64,000 bases of DNA from Hydractinia symbiolongicarpus (Eukaryota > Cnidaria > Hydrozoa > Anthoathecata > Hydractiniidae). The number at the start of each line of letters is the position of its first letter. Within the stretch, counting starts at the first letter, position 1. Position numbers and translations under genes: made by a program. The stretch lies in assembly GCF_029227915.1 (NCBI RefSeq), contig NC_079883.1, positions 16,308,001 through 16,372,000 of the forward strand. Reading direction: 5' to 3'. The notes beneath the pieces are model-generated. The model did no database searches, had not been told where the DNA came from, and saw only the letters and a list, made by a program, of their open reading frames with translations. Positions 44,001-59,000 of this stretch are shown here, piece by piece.

Positions 44001-47000
44001 GATGGACCCAAGAAAATAAACATAAATAAAGCCAACAGGTTTACCTGAGCAACATTTCAACACGTTCGTGACAGAGGAAAAATTACTCACCGGGTTGCCA
44101 AGTAGATAGATACGATAATCATTACCAGAAAATACTTGGCCCTGTAATATACAATTTGAAGCATTGCAATATGGGTAAAAAATATGAGACAAGCCGCCCA
44201 AAATGGGTACTTTAATATTTAGCAACTACAACTACAACATGTTTGATGCCAAAAAAGAAAAGACAAAAAAATATTTTGAAAGAAGAACAAAACTGTAAAA
44301 TGTACCCTGTAATTGATTGGCCAATGCCATGCTTGTGACGTGAATTCCCCCTCTTTTGGTTTAAATCCATTGTTAGTCTAAAGAAACCACAAAATTCTCT
44401 AAAACGATAATCCTAAATTCTTTTAAAACTTAGCACTGTAAGCGATCATTAATGTTAAACCGAGAGTCAAACCCTTTTATGCGGAAAATCTGTCTTGAGG
44501 CGGATTTAGGTACACCGTCAAGATATCCGTCTCGAGTCGACTAGGATAAAACACTTTGTATGTACTAAACTACCTTAAGGAAATTCATTTTCGCGAGAGC
44601 TAATTTTCGCGAATTTCGCGAAAAAGGAAGTTGATGACATTTTACTTCTCAATTTTTATCATTCTCCATGGACTGTTATGCAGGACAATAAATACTGCAG
44701 AAGTTAAAATTCGCGTATATCCTATATGTAGTTTCAAGTAAATCAGAAAAGAAATTAGTATATATCGTTTTTCGGAAAGGAAAGAACAATCCAAATTTCG
44801 TGGTAATTAATATTCGCGAATAACGAGTTTCCCAATAACTTTTGCGGTAACTACTTTTCAGGAAATGGAAGAAAAAAAACAACGAAATTTTAATTCCCTA
44901 TGGTAATAGCGTAAATATATCTCAATATTATAACAAAATAGTTGCTAAGAAACAAGTACCGCCAAATTTTTTTTCAAGCGATTTTACTAAAAGTGTTTGA
45001 TCGAGTCTCCTTATAAGAGAAACCACATGTTGTCCACATAACAACGCTGCTGAAAAAAGCATTGACTTTAAACAAATGTCTGAAGGAGGAGTTTTTTGCG
45101 TGTATAACACTTTCCGACTACTCACTTTTGCCATCACAATATGAGATTCGTAAACACTTTCGAAAAACGACGGCGCTAGTAATTCGATGCTGACTTGTGG
45201 GACTAAAATAATAATCACGCACACAATTATTGTAGAGTAACATTAAAAAACACAGGTGCACCAAAGATTTTCGCGATGTTTCTGTATGTATGTTCGCATG
45301 TTGAGAATACATATTTATTCTCAGCCTCTGGCAAAAGAGGACGTTGTTTCTTCCTCTAGGGATCCGGCAAAAAAGCTGCAAATCAGACATTAAACGAGGA
45401 TAACGATAATATATTGGTAAGTTGTATATGTAGAGAAAACAGATATTCGTTGAAAAAAGAAGTTCTTCGTACCTTGAGCGTGAGTATTCCCCTCGACATT
45501 CCATTCTGTTCCACCAGCGTACGGTATAGGATTACAAGCCATTTCTTTTTGCTCCCAGCCCCTATGTACACAACATACAAAAAAATTATTTACCCGAGCA
45601 ATAACGGTATGGGTTTAAAGACTTCTATTATCTATATACTCTTTAAAGTATTAAAAAACTGCTTAATTTTTCTTTTACAAGAATTCTAGTTAATGGAGTA
45701 ACATAAAAGAAGTAACAGCAATACTGATACAATCATTACAATAAACTAACAACAGCATTTGAACCCACCATTTCGGTAGCAACTGATCGGTCTCCTGTAG
45801 GGCACAGCCCGTGTTGACGTGTATAAGACGAAATATAGTTTTTACAGTGTTAATCCGACCGTTCTTTCCAGGATGTTTTGTAACTGAAACTCGCCAAATA
45901 TCATTCGCGTCGCCATAACCATTCTAAGTGAGGAAATTTTTTTTCGTTTTTGCTTTGCGTTAAAACGTAATATAATTTTATAAGTTTAGTGAAAAAGAGA
46001 AACTTTTTTCCGATTAGGATCCTTATATTCCCTCAAAGCAATTTCATAAAGATCATTCAAGCCTAACCAAGAATACGTATTACAAAGAAAGTAATGGAAA
46101 ATGCAACTGTCTACAAATTAAGCAGATCTGATAAAGCTCAGTTAATTTCCCTACTTCTCCATATCCAGTAACTTGTAATAGATTCTGACTGAGAGGTGCC
46201 TTCTCATGATGTGAATGCAAGTTGCGACGTGTCCTGAAAACAAGGCCATGTAAATGAACCTTTTAAAATTATTATCGAATATAACACAGGTTAAACATAG
46301 TTCAACAAGCTTTAAATTTGCCATTAACAAGATTACATTTTAAAGTGCATATGGACAGAAAATAAATAGCAGGTCACAAAAATATTTTGGAAGAAAAAAT
46401 TGGCTTACATCACATGCATTAGACGTATGGTGTCGCCATCATAGACGTACTCCAGTTGTTCGGAATCATCTAAGGGAAAAACACACACACATCAGAAAAA
46501 AACACCATAGTATTCTAAAGTTAATCAATTTACATTGGATATCACTTTTTGTAGAATCTCCGTGATAGTAATAATCCGAGAAAGTTGTTAGCTCTTGTTC
46601 ATCTGAAAGACGTTCACGATAAAGAAAGGACAATGGAAAAATCCTTATCCATCAAGGTTTTTCTTAAGGTCGCAGTAGCCATTTAAATAGATAGATTTTT
46701 CAGTCAGTGTATTAACAATACGAACTTTCTATATATTGGCTTTTAGGCACACAGAAACAGTTTTGTTTAATTTTTTAATTTCCTGAGTTAACAGATACAC
46801 TCATTTATAAATATGCAATAAAGAAGAAAATAAGTAGCTTTCACTAGCTTAAAATTTTAACAAACTTATGGTTTTACATTGACTTCTGTGACTGGAAAAC
46901 TTTTGTTTTTTTAATATTTTTCTCACAACAGCCTTTTGTTTATTTTGGAAAAAAATCTCATTACCATATCAGGCTGCATCTAGCCGCTGTCAAAAATAAA

Positions 47001-50000
47001 TAAATATTTACAAACAAAAAAATCCGCACAACTTTTTAAAGCTTTATGATTTACAAAGCTTGTGTTAAAGATTTAAAGAGAAACGAAAATGCTATCAGAA
47101 GTTAGAGCTCTTGAGGTGAGGCGCTATGGAGATCGGATTTTATTTTTACTTTACGCACCATCTTTGTTGTTACTAAGGTTTCTCTTTAATAATTACTCTC
47201 TGTACATTTCGCAAGCGCGCAAACTTAAGTTATATTCGGCAGAATTAATTATTTAATAATTTTTATGTAGAGAAATTGTTGATGCTGAATATTTTTGGTG
47301 AAAGATAATAGTATTTAGCTATAAACAGGGGCGGATTTAGATATGCTGTATTGGTGTAAATACACTAGTAAAAATTTATCTCCAAAAAGTTAAGGTGTAT
47401 TTCTGCGAACCTGTTGTTCTTTAATTTTGCGCCGTAAGTCTGAACACAGGAGGATAACAACTGTGCGCACGCTATCGGCGTATAAAACTGGTTTTCGTAG
47501 TCCCCACTCTCTGCGCCCGGGTTCGATGGTCTTGTTTCTGTCAGAACATACATATCGCCGCTCTTTCGTCCTGCAAAATATTTGATTTCCCGTGTCGATG
47601 CCGGCTTCACTATTTACACCAGTTTTGTTGGTGTAAGCTACCCATCTAGCTGGGCAAGCATTTGTCTGGTGTATTTCTCTGGTGTAACAACTAGCCAACT
47701 GGTGTAAAATGCAAACTGTACAGCAGAACGATACAGGACTAACATGCAGGTCAGCATCGCGTAGACTTTTAATCAAAGCGTTTTTTTTGGCTTTATTAAA
47801 GAGTAGCGTAAGCTTAGCGAAGCTTCATAATCGTCGTAGCAAACTTTTAAACATGATAGCTGTACATTTGTTTACGTTATTTTGGAATAATTTTACACCG
47901 AGTTTTACATTGTAAGTCGGATTTTGTTGTTGGATGTTCCAAAGTAACTTGATGGTAAATCATAACCAGAAGCTTAAACATTATTAAAAAGAAACAGAAT
48001 CGAAAAAGTTTCTTTTAAAATTGATATTTCGACCTTACATTCCAATGTTCCGAAGTGCATGTGTTAGCGCTAATAGTGAAGTAAGAGGCAATGATTGAAA
48101 TATAAACACAGATACATATTTGATCAACAAGAGCAATATTCGGTCAACTTTGTGACGAATTTAGCCATGTGTAATTTCAGGTTGCTACATTTTTTGTTTA
48201 GCTAATTTCTAGCGTTTATCTTTCTGCTCCCCAGAAAATTTCTTACATTTAGTTAGTTGAAAAATTTTGACATTTTAAATAGCAATCAAGCTTAAAATTT
48301 TCTTTGGGTTTTTTACATCTTCCATACCAAACGGGTTAAGCAAATTATTAGTTTTTATTAGTTATCCTCGTCCCCAGGGTTTATTGCCTATGTCAAAGCC
48401 GCTAGCGCTTACTTAACGGCTAAACAAGACTCTGGCACAGGCTGCTTTTCATAACCAGTATAGTGGTTACTATAATTATTGATTTCCGCAAAATCGCCTG
48501 AGGAGATAGATAGTTTGCTAAAATATAGATAGTTTGCTAAAACCTCGGAAACACTATTCTTTAAATTCGTGTATTTTATCAGGTAAGAATTATTTTATAT
48601 ATAAGTGAGAAAAGTGTGCTGGCTAGCTACCTATCTGAATTTTTTGTGCTGACTTGGGTCTTCTTTTAATTGGTGCTGATAGTCGTGAAGTTACTTAGCT
48701 ATCGAGCTAGCTAACTACATAAAATAGTGCTTTGATAAGAGTGCCTTTTTTTCTTAAAGAGCCAGCAACAAAAAAACCTTTGTCCTGCTTTGCGTAATAT
48801 TTCCATGGCTGGACACCCAACTCCTGTTCTTATGGGGAAAAGGGGCTACTTCTATTAGATAAAAAGATATATATTCGCACAGGACTTTTTTTAAATATTT
48901 TGCAGAAAAGTTGTAGAAACGTGGCAAAAGTTTATTGTTGCTTGCACCGAACAGTCAGGGTGAACTGATAATTAACCTGTAACAGAGTATATAGTTAGTC
49001 GATTCAGGATAATTAGAAGCTACGCACAGTATAATTAGCTGTTAAAGGCTTCTTTTTGTTCTTTACAGGTAACTACGTCTTTTTCATGTTTTTTCTTGAA
49101 ATCAGAATAGTGTGTTGTTTCAGTAAACTTAATAACTTTTTTGCACAATCGTTTCTTGTTCCTTTTTTTGGTTTTTCGAAGCACAACTTTATGTGGATCT
49201 ATATAAATATAGATGCCTATGGGAAGATCAATAAGAAAAGTGTTGAAATTTAAGTAAAAAAAATATCTATTGTATAAGTAGATGTGTGAGCGGCTAATTA
49301 TACTGTACACACTGTAGATATAATTATTCTGTATAAATAAATAAATGATCTGTATATTTTATATGGCTAGCCTCACATATATCGAGGGATATATCCTGTC
49401 TATTATTTCCAGGGGGCATGGCTTAGATGGGAAGTCCTAGAGATTTAATGCCAATTTTGAGGTATGCAGACTCAATTAGGGTCCGCGTTCTACCAGACAA
49501 CTCCCTGCAACATCCAACAGCTCATACAATGTGCCTTCTCCTATTCCTTCTAACTATTCTGTTACTGGACTTTAACTATATTATAACTATATTTTTAACT
49601 ATAACTATATTTTTAACTTTAACTATATTTGAACTTTAACTATATAAAAACTGTCGCCGGACGGAGCGGACGTGTTTTTAAAACTTAGTAAAACTTGTTG
49701 TTTAACTGTTGACAAATGGAGTTTGAAAATATTGTTTTAAATTCTGTTAAAGAAATACATAGAAGGAAAAAGAAAGCTGACTATGACAGCATAGTAACTA
49801 ACACAAAAGACTTGCATCCTGAAATTATTGAGCAAACGCTAAAAGATTTATGTCAACAGAATATATTAAACAAAACGGAGAGAAATGGTACAGAAAGTTA
49901 TTTATTTGTGAAACAAGTAGAAGAGGAGAAAGAAAATAGCACAGACGAATCTTTTTCAGAGGAAAAGAAAGATGTTGTTGACGATTTAATCGAAGATAAA

Positions 50001-53000
50001 AGTGGATATCTGTACGAGGAAGAAGTTAAAAATTTTGGCCAGTTTATTAAATTTAAAAGTTTGACAACACAGGTTTGCGATTTAAAAGAATTTATTTCGT
50101 ATAAACTGAGCAAGATCGGGGACAACTCGTCAAATATATTAATTAAACAACTGAGGAGTGAAATAGATTTCCTTAAAGAAGAAATAAAGGATTACAAAAA
50201 ATTGGTTAGCGAAATTTTAAACAGTAATCAACGTGATCATTCAGTTGAAACGTGTAAACATGTGGAACCGATTAAACAGCATAATCAATGGAACAACGTA
50301 ATCAAAGGTCCCTCAAGGTTTTCTACAAATAAAGTTAATAGAAATGAAGAATTACATCAAAACAGATTTAACGACCTAAGAGTTGAAGTTAATGACGATT
50401 CTAATCAACAAAGTTGGGGTGATCAAGATTGTAATTTTACGAAGGAGAGTCAAAATACGCACCACGTAGATGTTAACAACCATATTCGTTCGTCAAATAT
50501 CTTTAAAAATAATGTAACACACAGACGAAGACCCAACCCTGTTATCAATCCGTTTCCCGAAAGAGATCAATTAGCTACGAATCTTGAGCATCAAAATGTA
50601 CACCATTCTAAGAAGATACGGATAATGACCGATAGTATACCAAAAGGTATTCGAGTGAAAGAATTTAATGAGCAAATAAAAAATGGAAATGTGAGATTTA
50701 AGATATTCCCAGGAGCAAGTGTCGAAAACTTAAATTATTACGTACAACCAACACTGGAACAAGAAAAACCTGATATTGTCGTTATCCATGTAGGAATCAA
50801 CAATCTTTTATCAAGTCATCTAAATGCAGCGTCAGATAACAAAATTGCCGAACAGATCCTGGACATCGGAAAAAAATGTGTGCGTAACGGAGTAGAAAAA
50901 GTTTTTATCTCTGCCTTGGTTACGAGCAGACGTGTCGACTCTGATAGAATAAACAGTATTAACAAACTATTAAGAGAAGGATCCGATCTACACGGTTATG
51001 GCTACATCAGACACAACAATATCAGAGAAGAACACCTATGGAAAGATGGCATACATTTACGAGAGAATGGTAAGATAATGTTAGCACGAAATTTTATAGC
51101 TTTTATAAATAATTTTTTAGATCAGCAGGGGTATTCAATAGGCTTGGACTAGTTTGCGATGATAATAAATCTGATATTCCTGATGAATGTGTTGGGAGTC
51201 AATATAGAAATGATCAAAATCCGACACATAATTCTCACCAAAGTTCTTTAGATGAAATACATAATTACGAATTAAGTACCCTTCCAATCCTCTTTTAGGC
51301 TATTTAAACATTAATAGTCTCAGAAACAAAATAATTGATGCAAGAGAAATTCTGACAAAATTTTCACCTGATTATTTTGTATTTGCTGAAACCAAACTAG
51401 ATGAGAGTTTTCCAAACGAACAATTCTATATTGATAACTATGAAATTAGAACTAGAAAAGATAGGAACAAAAATGGAGGAGGGTTAATTGAATATGTTAA
51501 GAAAGGAATAGCCTGTAGACAAGTTAATGATTTGGGTATAACAAATAATGAAATCATTTGCTCAGAATTAACGATAAGAAATAAAAAATGGACAGTTATC
51601 AGTATTTATAGACCACCTCATTATTCAAACTTAAACAACTTTTTTGAGGAATTAGAGATAGCTTTAAATAAAGCTCTATCTAAAGTCGAAAACATAATAA
51701 TTATGGGTGATATAAATATCGATTGCCATAACTCGAACGATTCTGGTTTCGAAACCTTAAATAATTTCTGTGATATTTTTAGTCTTGAAAATCTTGTCAA
51801 AAACAAAACCTGTTTTGCTAGTCCTAACGGAACAGCTATAGATGTCATTCTTACAAATAGACCCAGATGTTTTCAACACACACTAACATGTGAAACAGGA
51901 TTAAGTGATCATCATCAAATGGTAACAACATTTTTAAAATCTCATTTAGCACGCTTAGCATCCAAGAAAATTATTTACAGAAGTTACAAAAATTTTAATG
52001 AAGCCAACTTTTTACGTGATGTTGAGAACGCAAATTTTATTTGTAATAGTAAAGATCCTGAACTGAATTATGAAAACCTCATCAATGTTTTCACATCTAT
52101 CATAGAAAAGCATGCCCCACAGAAGCAAAAAACTCTGCGTGGAAACGAGGCACCATTTATGACAAAAGAGTTAAAAAAGGCAATATATACAAGGTCTAGG
52201 TTCAAAAATAAATACAATAAAAATCCTACTTCTGAAAACAAAATCACGTACAAGAAACAGAGAAACAAGTGTGTAAATTTACGCAAAAAGGCTATCAAAA
52301 ACCATTTCAAAAGGGTAACAGAATCAGGTTTTATTTCCAAAAAAACGTTTTGGGAAACTGTTAAACCCTTGATATCAAATAAAAGTGGAATAAGCAAAGG
52401 AGATATAGCGATCGTTCAAAATGAAAGTTTAGTTACTGATAAAAAACAGCTAACCAAACTTTTCAACGAATACTACATCAATATTTTAGAAAATTCTTGT
52501 GGCATGAAACCAAATCCTATAAAATATAAGAATGTAAATGATAAGTCAAAAATGATTGAAGAAATTGTTGATAGTTTTGAAAATCATCCAAGTATCATTA
52601 AAATAAAGGAAATCAATGATTCTAACAACAATGAGAACTTCACATTCCAAGAAGTTGATGAAAATACAATTTCTAAACTGTTTATTGATTTAAACATCAA
52701 AGTATCAACAGGTGAAGATACAATACCATCAAAGCTGACAAAATTAGCAAAAAGGCACCTAGTAACGCCACTAACAGATGCTATAAATAGTAGCATAGTT
52801 TCAAACAAATTTCCAAGCAAAGCTAAGCGAGCTGCTGTAACGCCATTGGATAAGGGAGGAAAAGATAAAACTAAAATATCAAACTACAGGCCTGTCAGTG
52901 TTTTAAATGTTTTTTCTAAATTTTACGAAAGGGTTATGAAAGAACAAATAACCGCTTATATGGAATCAAAATTGTCGACCTTTCTCTCCGCCTATAGGAA

Positions 53001-56000
53001 ATGCTATAGTACCCAACAAGTACTAATTCGCTTAATAGAGGAATGGAAGAGTAAACTTGATAAGAATTATGTGGTGGGTGCGATCTTGATGGATCTTTCA
53101 AAAGCTTTTGACTGTGTACCACATGACTTACTAATTGCGAAACTAGCTGCTTATGGATTTGACAATAAGTCTCTTCAATTCATTCTATCTTATCTTACTG
53201 ATAGAGAGCAAGCCACTCGAATAAATGGGATCTATAGTCTATTTCAAATTATCTTATCTGGTGTACCACAAGGTTCTATTTTGGGACCTATCATATTCAA
53301 TATATTTATAAATGATTTGTTTCTTTTTATAGAAAAATATAAGCTACATAATTACGCTGATGATAACACAATATCCAACTTCTCAAATTCTATTCCTAAT
53401 TTGATAAATACTTTAGAAAACGAAGCTAAAACTGCCCTCTCCTGGTTAAAAGAGAATAAAATGATTGCAAACCCTGAAAAGTTTCACTCGATAATTCTGA
53501 CAAAGAATAAGGCAGATAATTTAGGTCTAAAATTTAATATAGGAAATAAAACTATTGAAAGTGAAAATAACGTGAAATTACTAGGTGTGACTATAGACAA
53601 TAAATTAAATTTTGACAGACACGTTAGTGATTTGTGTCGCAAAGCATCAGCCCAACTAAATGCCTTATTTCGATTTAGAAGTTTCTTATCCTTTCAAGCA
53701 AAATATATTTTAGTTCAAAGTTTTATCTACGCAAATTTCAATTATTGTTCCCTTATATGGCATTTTTCTTCTTCTAAATCTTTATCTAAAGTCGAAATGA
53801 TACAAAAACGAGCATTAAGATTTCTGTATAATGATACGGTAAGTACATACGAAAATTTACTTAAAAATTCCAGCAAGAGTCACATGAATGTAAATCGCTT
53901 ACGGTCATTGTGTATAGAAATCTCTAAAACTATAAATAACAGCAGCCCTCTTTTTATGAAAGATATATTTTGTTTAAATGATAACGGTAGGACAGTCAGA
54001 GAACAAAATACAAATAATTTGGTAGTCTCAAGGAAAAGGACCGTGACTTTTGGAACTAATAGCTTATCAGCCCTGGGACCAAAGATTTGGAATAACCTAC
54101 CATCACATTTGAAACGATGTGACAACCTTAAAGTTTTTAAAAGCATGATTAAAATGTGGGACGGATCTAAATGTAACTGTGATGAATGTAAGGTCCCTTT
54201 ATAGAACTTTGTTGTTATTATTGTTTATATATATAAAAAAAATGATTTTATTTAATTGTAAACATAAAAAAAATTTAGTCGATTTAGATTAGTTTTCTTA
54301 ATTACTTTTTTTTGGAAACTATTGTAAATATGTGAATAATCGACTTTAAATAAATTGAAAAGAAAAAAAAAAGAAAAAAAAAAACTGGCTGATTATCAGT
54401 TCTCCTTGAGTGCCTAATTTGCTTTAAAATCTTTCTTGAACTCACCCAAAGTATCACAAAATATTTTTCTAACATTTCTTAGAAAAGACTTAATTTTTAA
54501 AAATCTCACGAAAAGGACCATCGATTTATCAAATCCGCAAATTTATCAATTTTGTGTTTACCGTTTTTTGTTTCAACTTGTTGAATTCAATTTGAAATTT
54601 CAGAAGTTAGATATGTTCAAAATAAATCCTGTATTGTCCACAGGTTTTAAAATCATGTATCGCCTGCTTAATATGTTACTTGTTTAACAAAGATATCAAA
54701 AGCCAGCTTGATTAAATTTATATACATATATTTATATATAATATTCAGAAGTGGAGGTGATCTCTATCGGCGAAAGTGAAAACTTGGACGGAGCGGGATT
54801 TAGACCAGCAACCATTGGGTTAGCGCCCCACTGCTCTGCCAACTGAGCTATCGGACCGATAGTGAGACAACTTTGCAATTGCCTTTTCTCTCACTACAGG
54901 ATTGAGCCCCGTTAGTGGTTCAAGCCCACCAGGACAAGCCTTTACTTCCGCCAATCACGGCCACCTACCAACCCGCGTGTTTCGGTACATTACCTTCATC
55001 AGCCCATATATATTTATGTATTCTGGGTACAGTTTTATACATTATACAAAAGCCAGCTTGATTAAATTTATATCAACGTGTGATTAGATAAAGCTGATTT
55101 TATTGGATATACTGATACAAGAAAACAACCTAGCTCAATTAAACTTTTATATTTTACAAGTCTAGTACCTTTTTGAAAAAAAGTGTATGTCTTAGTGGCA
55201 TCTAGCTAGTTATATAGTAAATAACAAAATAAAACCGAAGCTAGCTAGCTAAGTATAAAATGTTTTTAACGTTAAGCAACAAAGTTTATAAGACTATGTT
55301 TAAAATTGTGTCAAAAATTAATTATCTTGCTCAGTCTATATATCTACGCTACAATTCCTTCCCTTAGCAAGCAACTTTCCCAGTTGAACTATGGTGAAAG
55401 TTTTCCTAGAAGCAATATATACTGCGTTTAAACAGCAATATAATGTGCTTTAGCATGATAAATTCACTACTGATGACCATGATCTGGAGGGTTAAGGCGA
55501 AGCAACCAGATAAGAAACTTGTAATCAATAAAGGCATTGTCAATTTAATGCCTGCCATTCAATAATTACGTAACACCCAAATTAGCCATTTTTACCACCT
55601 CCCACCTGTTGTAACCCATAGTAACAAATCTAGTTCCCCCAGCCCCCTTGTTACATAACATTTCGAATTTTAAGACATTGTCTATTCACTTCCATAGTAC
55701 CATATTTATTTTCATAGTACCAAAAACCTTTCATGTAACAGATAATCAGACTCTCATATAAGAAAAAGATATAACAGAGCCATATATTTAGCACACAAGA
55801 TGACATTTTTGGTACTTTTTTGTAAAAGGGAAGGAACGAATTCAAGATGTAGATCATACACTGAAATAACTAAAAATGTCCATCATACATAAAAATTATC
55901 TGTTACATAACAAAATAGCTCTGCCCCTTCATACCCCCTCAATCTTCATAACAGTGTGTAACAAAAATGATCTAACTCCCATCCCCTCAGATGTTACGTA

Positions 56001-59000
56001 ATTAATGATGGCCCCTAGCTACATAAATTTTTTCTTTGGTTCGTACGTTTTCAACTGTAAATCATTTTTGTGGTGTTTTCAGACACAAATTTTGTTTTAA
56101 AACGTGACATTTTTCTACCTAGCTAATACGTGACTAGTGTGGCCTAATTTTGCAAAAGTGTGATGTGTCTGCTAGCTAGCTATACATGACAGACCAACAA
56201 ACTTTTAAACTTCTTAAGTTAGTCACATCAGTTGTTGAAATTGGAAGATGCATTTAGCTGGTCTGACTAAAACTACACTTCTAGAATTCTATAAAAGGAC
56301 TTGTTTTGTTAAATAAAAAAAATAAGATTTATTCTTATTTAGTAATTCCTTATTACGCCTACCTATTTACATTTTAGCAAATAGCTAGCTAGCTTCATGT
56401 GTTTTCTAATCCACCTAAATTGCCAGTCATGTTTTTTATAAGGCCTTTAAAAGAAACTTTATTTTCATTCAAAATGTCAACAATGGAAATCTGCCAAAAT
56501 AACATCTTTCATAAAAATATTTACTGTTTGGCTTATCGTTTTTTTAGTCAATCTTTCTAAACATTTCTCATAGACAACTTTCGTCGTGACACATAGGCAA
56601 ATCAACAGGCGAATCAATACAGGCGGTAGGTCGTAGACCAGTCCATTCCAAACTTTATTCTCAGTTAGAGGCATCTTTTGATCTTGAAATTAGAATATAG
56701 CTTGCATGTAGATCATATATCAGTGGAAAGATGCTAGTAGCCACAGTACAAGCCAGGAATCTCCTTATCTTTCAATGTTTTTGTAACAAACTCCACCATC
56801 TTTATAGTAAATCATGGCATATATTACGAGGAACGAATAAACTATCCATGCCAGATGTATTCGCATTACAAAACTCACCAGCCTGTACCAGGGGTTTTTT
56901 GCTGCCGGCCTCGATGTCGAAAAGGCAAAAGCCCCTAGGGACAAGGTTGCATATAAAATTTACTTTGCCTCGCATGTCAAGTAAAAGTTTATGATTTTAA
57001 AATATCCTGATTGGTTTAAATCCTCACCAAATCAAGCTGATTGGTTTAAAAAACAATGCAGTAGTGGAATTAACTGCGACTAATTTGATAAACAATGCCC
57101 CTTGTTTTTTGCAATCCTCAATTTCGCATTTTTGTACAGAAAATGCCGCATACGCTTGCAGGTTACATTCAGAATTGTTTTTTTGTTTTTTCGCTGCAAT
57201 GACAAAACTTGAGTGACTACAGTGATGTCTACCATGCGCAACCCTAAAGAAGCTCAATTATGTAATATTTATGTTTATAATTTTTGTTTAAAGTTGTACA
57301 AAAAAGTAAAATTTACAAGCCTTGAATTAAAATGAGAAGTTAAGCGGTCTATCAACAACTTGTTCATAGGTTGATTTTTAAGCTATTTTTACCACTGGAG
57401 GGCATTAAAGGGCGGTGGCAATTTTACACCAGTCAAAAAAATCCTAAATTCGCCCCTGATAAAATCGTGACAAGTGTGTTAAAACAGAAAAATATGGATA
57501 TATAGTCTGAAAATAACCTTTCGTAACTAATTAGGAACAAAAAAAAACCGGTGTTTTGAAAGGGTTACTGCCACCTTAAAGCATCTTAAAAGCGATACAT
57601 CTGTTATCACTTTAGATCAGTGTTAGTTGTCATGAAATAGGAGGTACTAATGGTATGCTTATGTACCTTTGTGGTTTTTTTTTATACCACAGCAAATACG
57701 GAGAACAGTAATCTGTAGCTAGGACTTACTATATGTTGTGTAAGGTTTGTGAACGACCCAATCATTGTTCGTGTCTTTGTGCGAATAACCAGTGATCTGA
57801 ACAAACAAGAAAAAAAAAAAAAATCCACATCTTTAATGAACTTACAAATTATCATGGTTTACAAGGAGTAAAACCTCTAGGTGAATATTAGGAATAAAAA
57901 TGCATAAAAGTTTTTAAAAGTTGTTACAGCAACATCGTTCTTATTTGATACTAGCTAAAAATTATTGGTGTTGATTTCATCTCAAATAAAGCTAATTAAA
58001 GGTAAAAATAAAGAAAAAGAATCCAAGATTACCTGCTGTTGCTCAGGAGGGTGTTCTTTTGGATATAAATGCTGATGGGAGTGTAAGAGCGCTCCTGCTG
58101 TTTTATGGTTTTTTAATGTGATCACCGAACCAAACGCTAACTCTGAAATTTAATAAAGAAATACAGAGTGCAAAGTATGCATCATAAACGCAAAGACAAC
58201 AAGAAATCGCGGTTGGTTTGAAATCACACATAATGACATAATATCGATAAAATTCAAAGCAAATTGTTCATGAAGCTAATTAGAACATAGTGTCAAAAGA
58301 AAGAAAAACTATAGTCAAGAGTAGACCCAGCCTCTGACGTGTTAAGGAAACTGTAAGGGAAAGTGAGCATGAATTTTAAAATCACGATATCTTCTTCACA
58401 TTAATTTAATATATTTAAAAGTATGAATATTTAAAAAAAAATCTCAACATTTTCTAATTATTAATTATTATTTAGGAGGGATGTATCTAAAACGGGTTTT
58501 CGATTTTTTTCTTAATTCTAAGTCGTTTTGTTTCAATTTACCTTTTTTCGAAATTCAACTTTATGTATCTCATATTTTTCATAACTTACACCATAACTTT
58601 CGTCAGAGTTATCAAAGCAAAAAAAATCGAAAAACAATTACGGATATATTATCGCTAAAATCACCATAGTGAGGATCATTCTAAGCGCGCTGCTTACAGG
58701 TTTTATTTTGAGAATAATAATGAACTTTACGACTGACCGTGTTTACGACTGAAAACAAAATAATAAAGAGACTTTAATTGGTGAAATGAAAGATGTTGGG
58801 TGAAATTAACGTTTACCTGTTTCAACCTTGTTCCCAGTAAACTATTTTTATGAACGTAACAAACCTACAAGTTGTTGCGTTTTGTTTAGATATGATGGTT
58901 CGGTCTTCGTGACAGGACTTGAAGATTCGGTTTTTTCAAGAGAAAAACTAGGGAAAACGAATAAGCCAATCCGCTACACGCATTATTGTATATGGGCAAA

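Larger units (their letters stand above)
49650..54384 (+). mobile_element. Near full-length CR1/L2-like LINE retrotransposon
   Basis: Short 5' leader (GTCGCCGGACGGAGCGGACG around 49650), ORF1 (49716-51152), ORF2 (51265-54204 open part), a ~160-bp 3'UTR and an A-rich tail ending near 54384. It sits in the antisense orientation within POMT2's largest intron. The esterase-bearing ORF1 together with an AP endonuclease-RT ORF2 is characteristic of the CR1 group. Exact 5' end and target duplication were not found. A single frameshift in ORF2 is the only inactivating change I saw. Confidence 0.88.

Noticed and set aside
45118-45504. 128-codon open frame on the minus strand
   Set aside because: It crosses POMT2 exons in the wrong frame; the exons themselves are short and spliced.
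47365-47776. Overlapping minus-strand frames of 81 and 128 codons
   Set aside because: They lie in a hAT-like non-autonomous repeat (GGTGTAA motifs in both orientations) and match no family.
54786-54857. Functional tRNA gene
   Set aside because: Two acceptor mismatches, position 33 is C and the B-box is poor; it is part of the retroelement.
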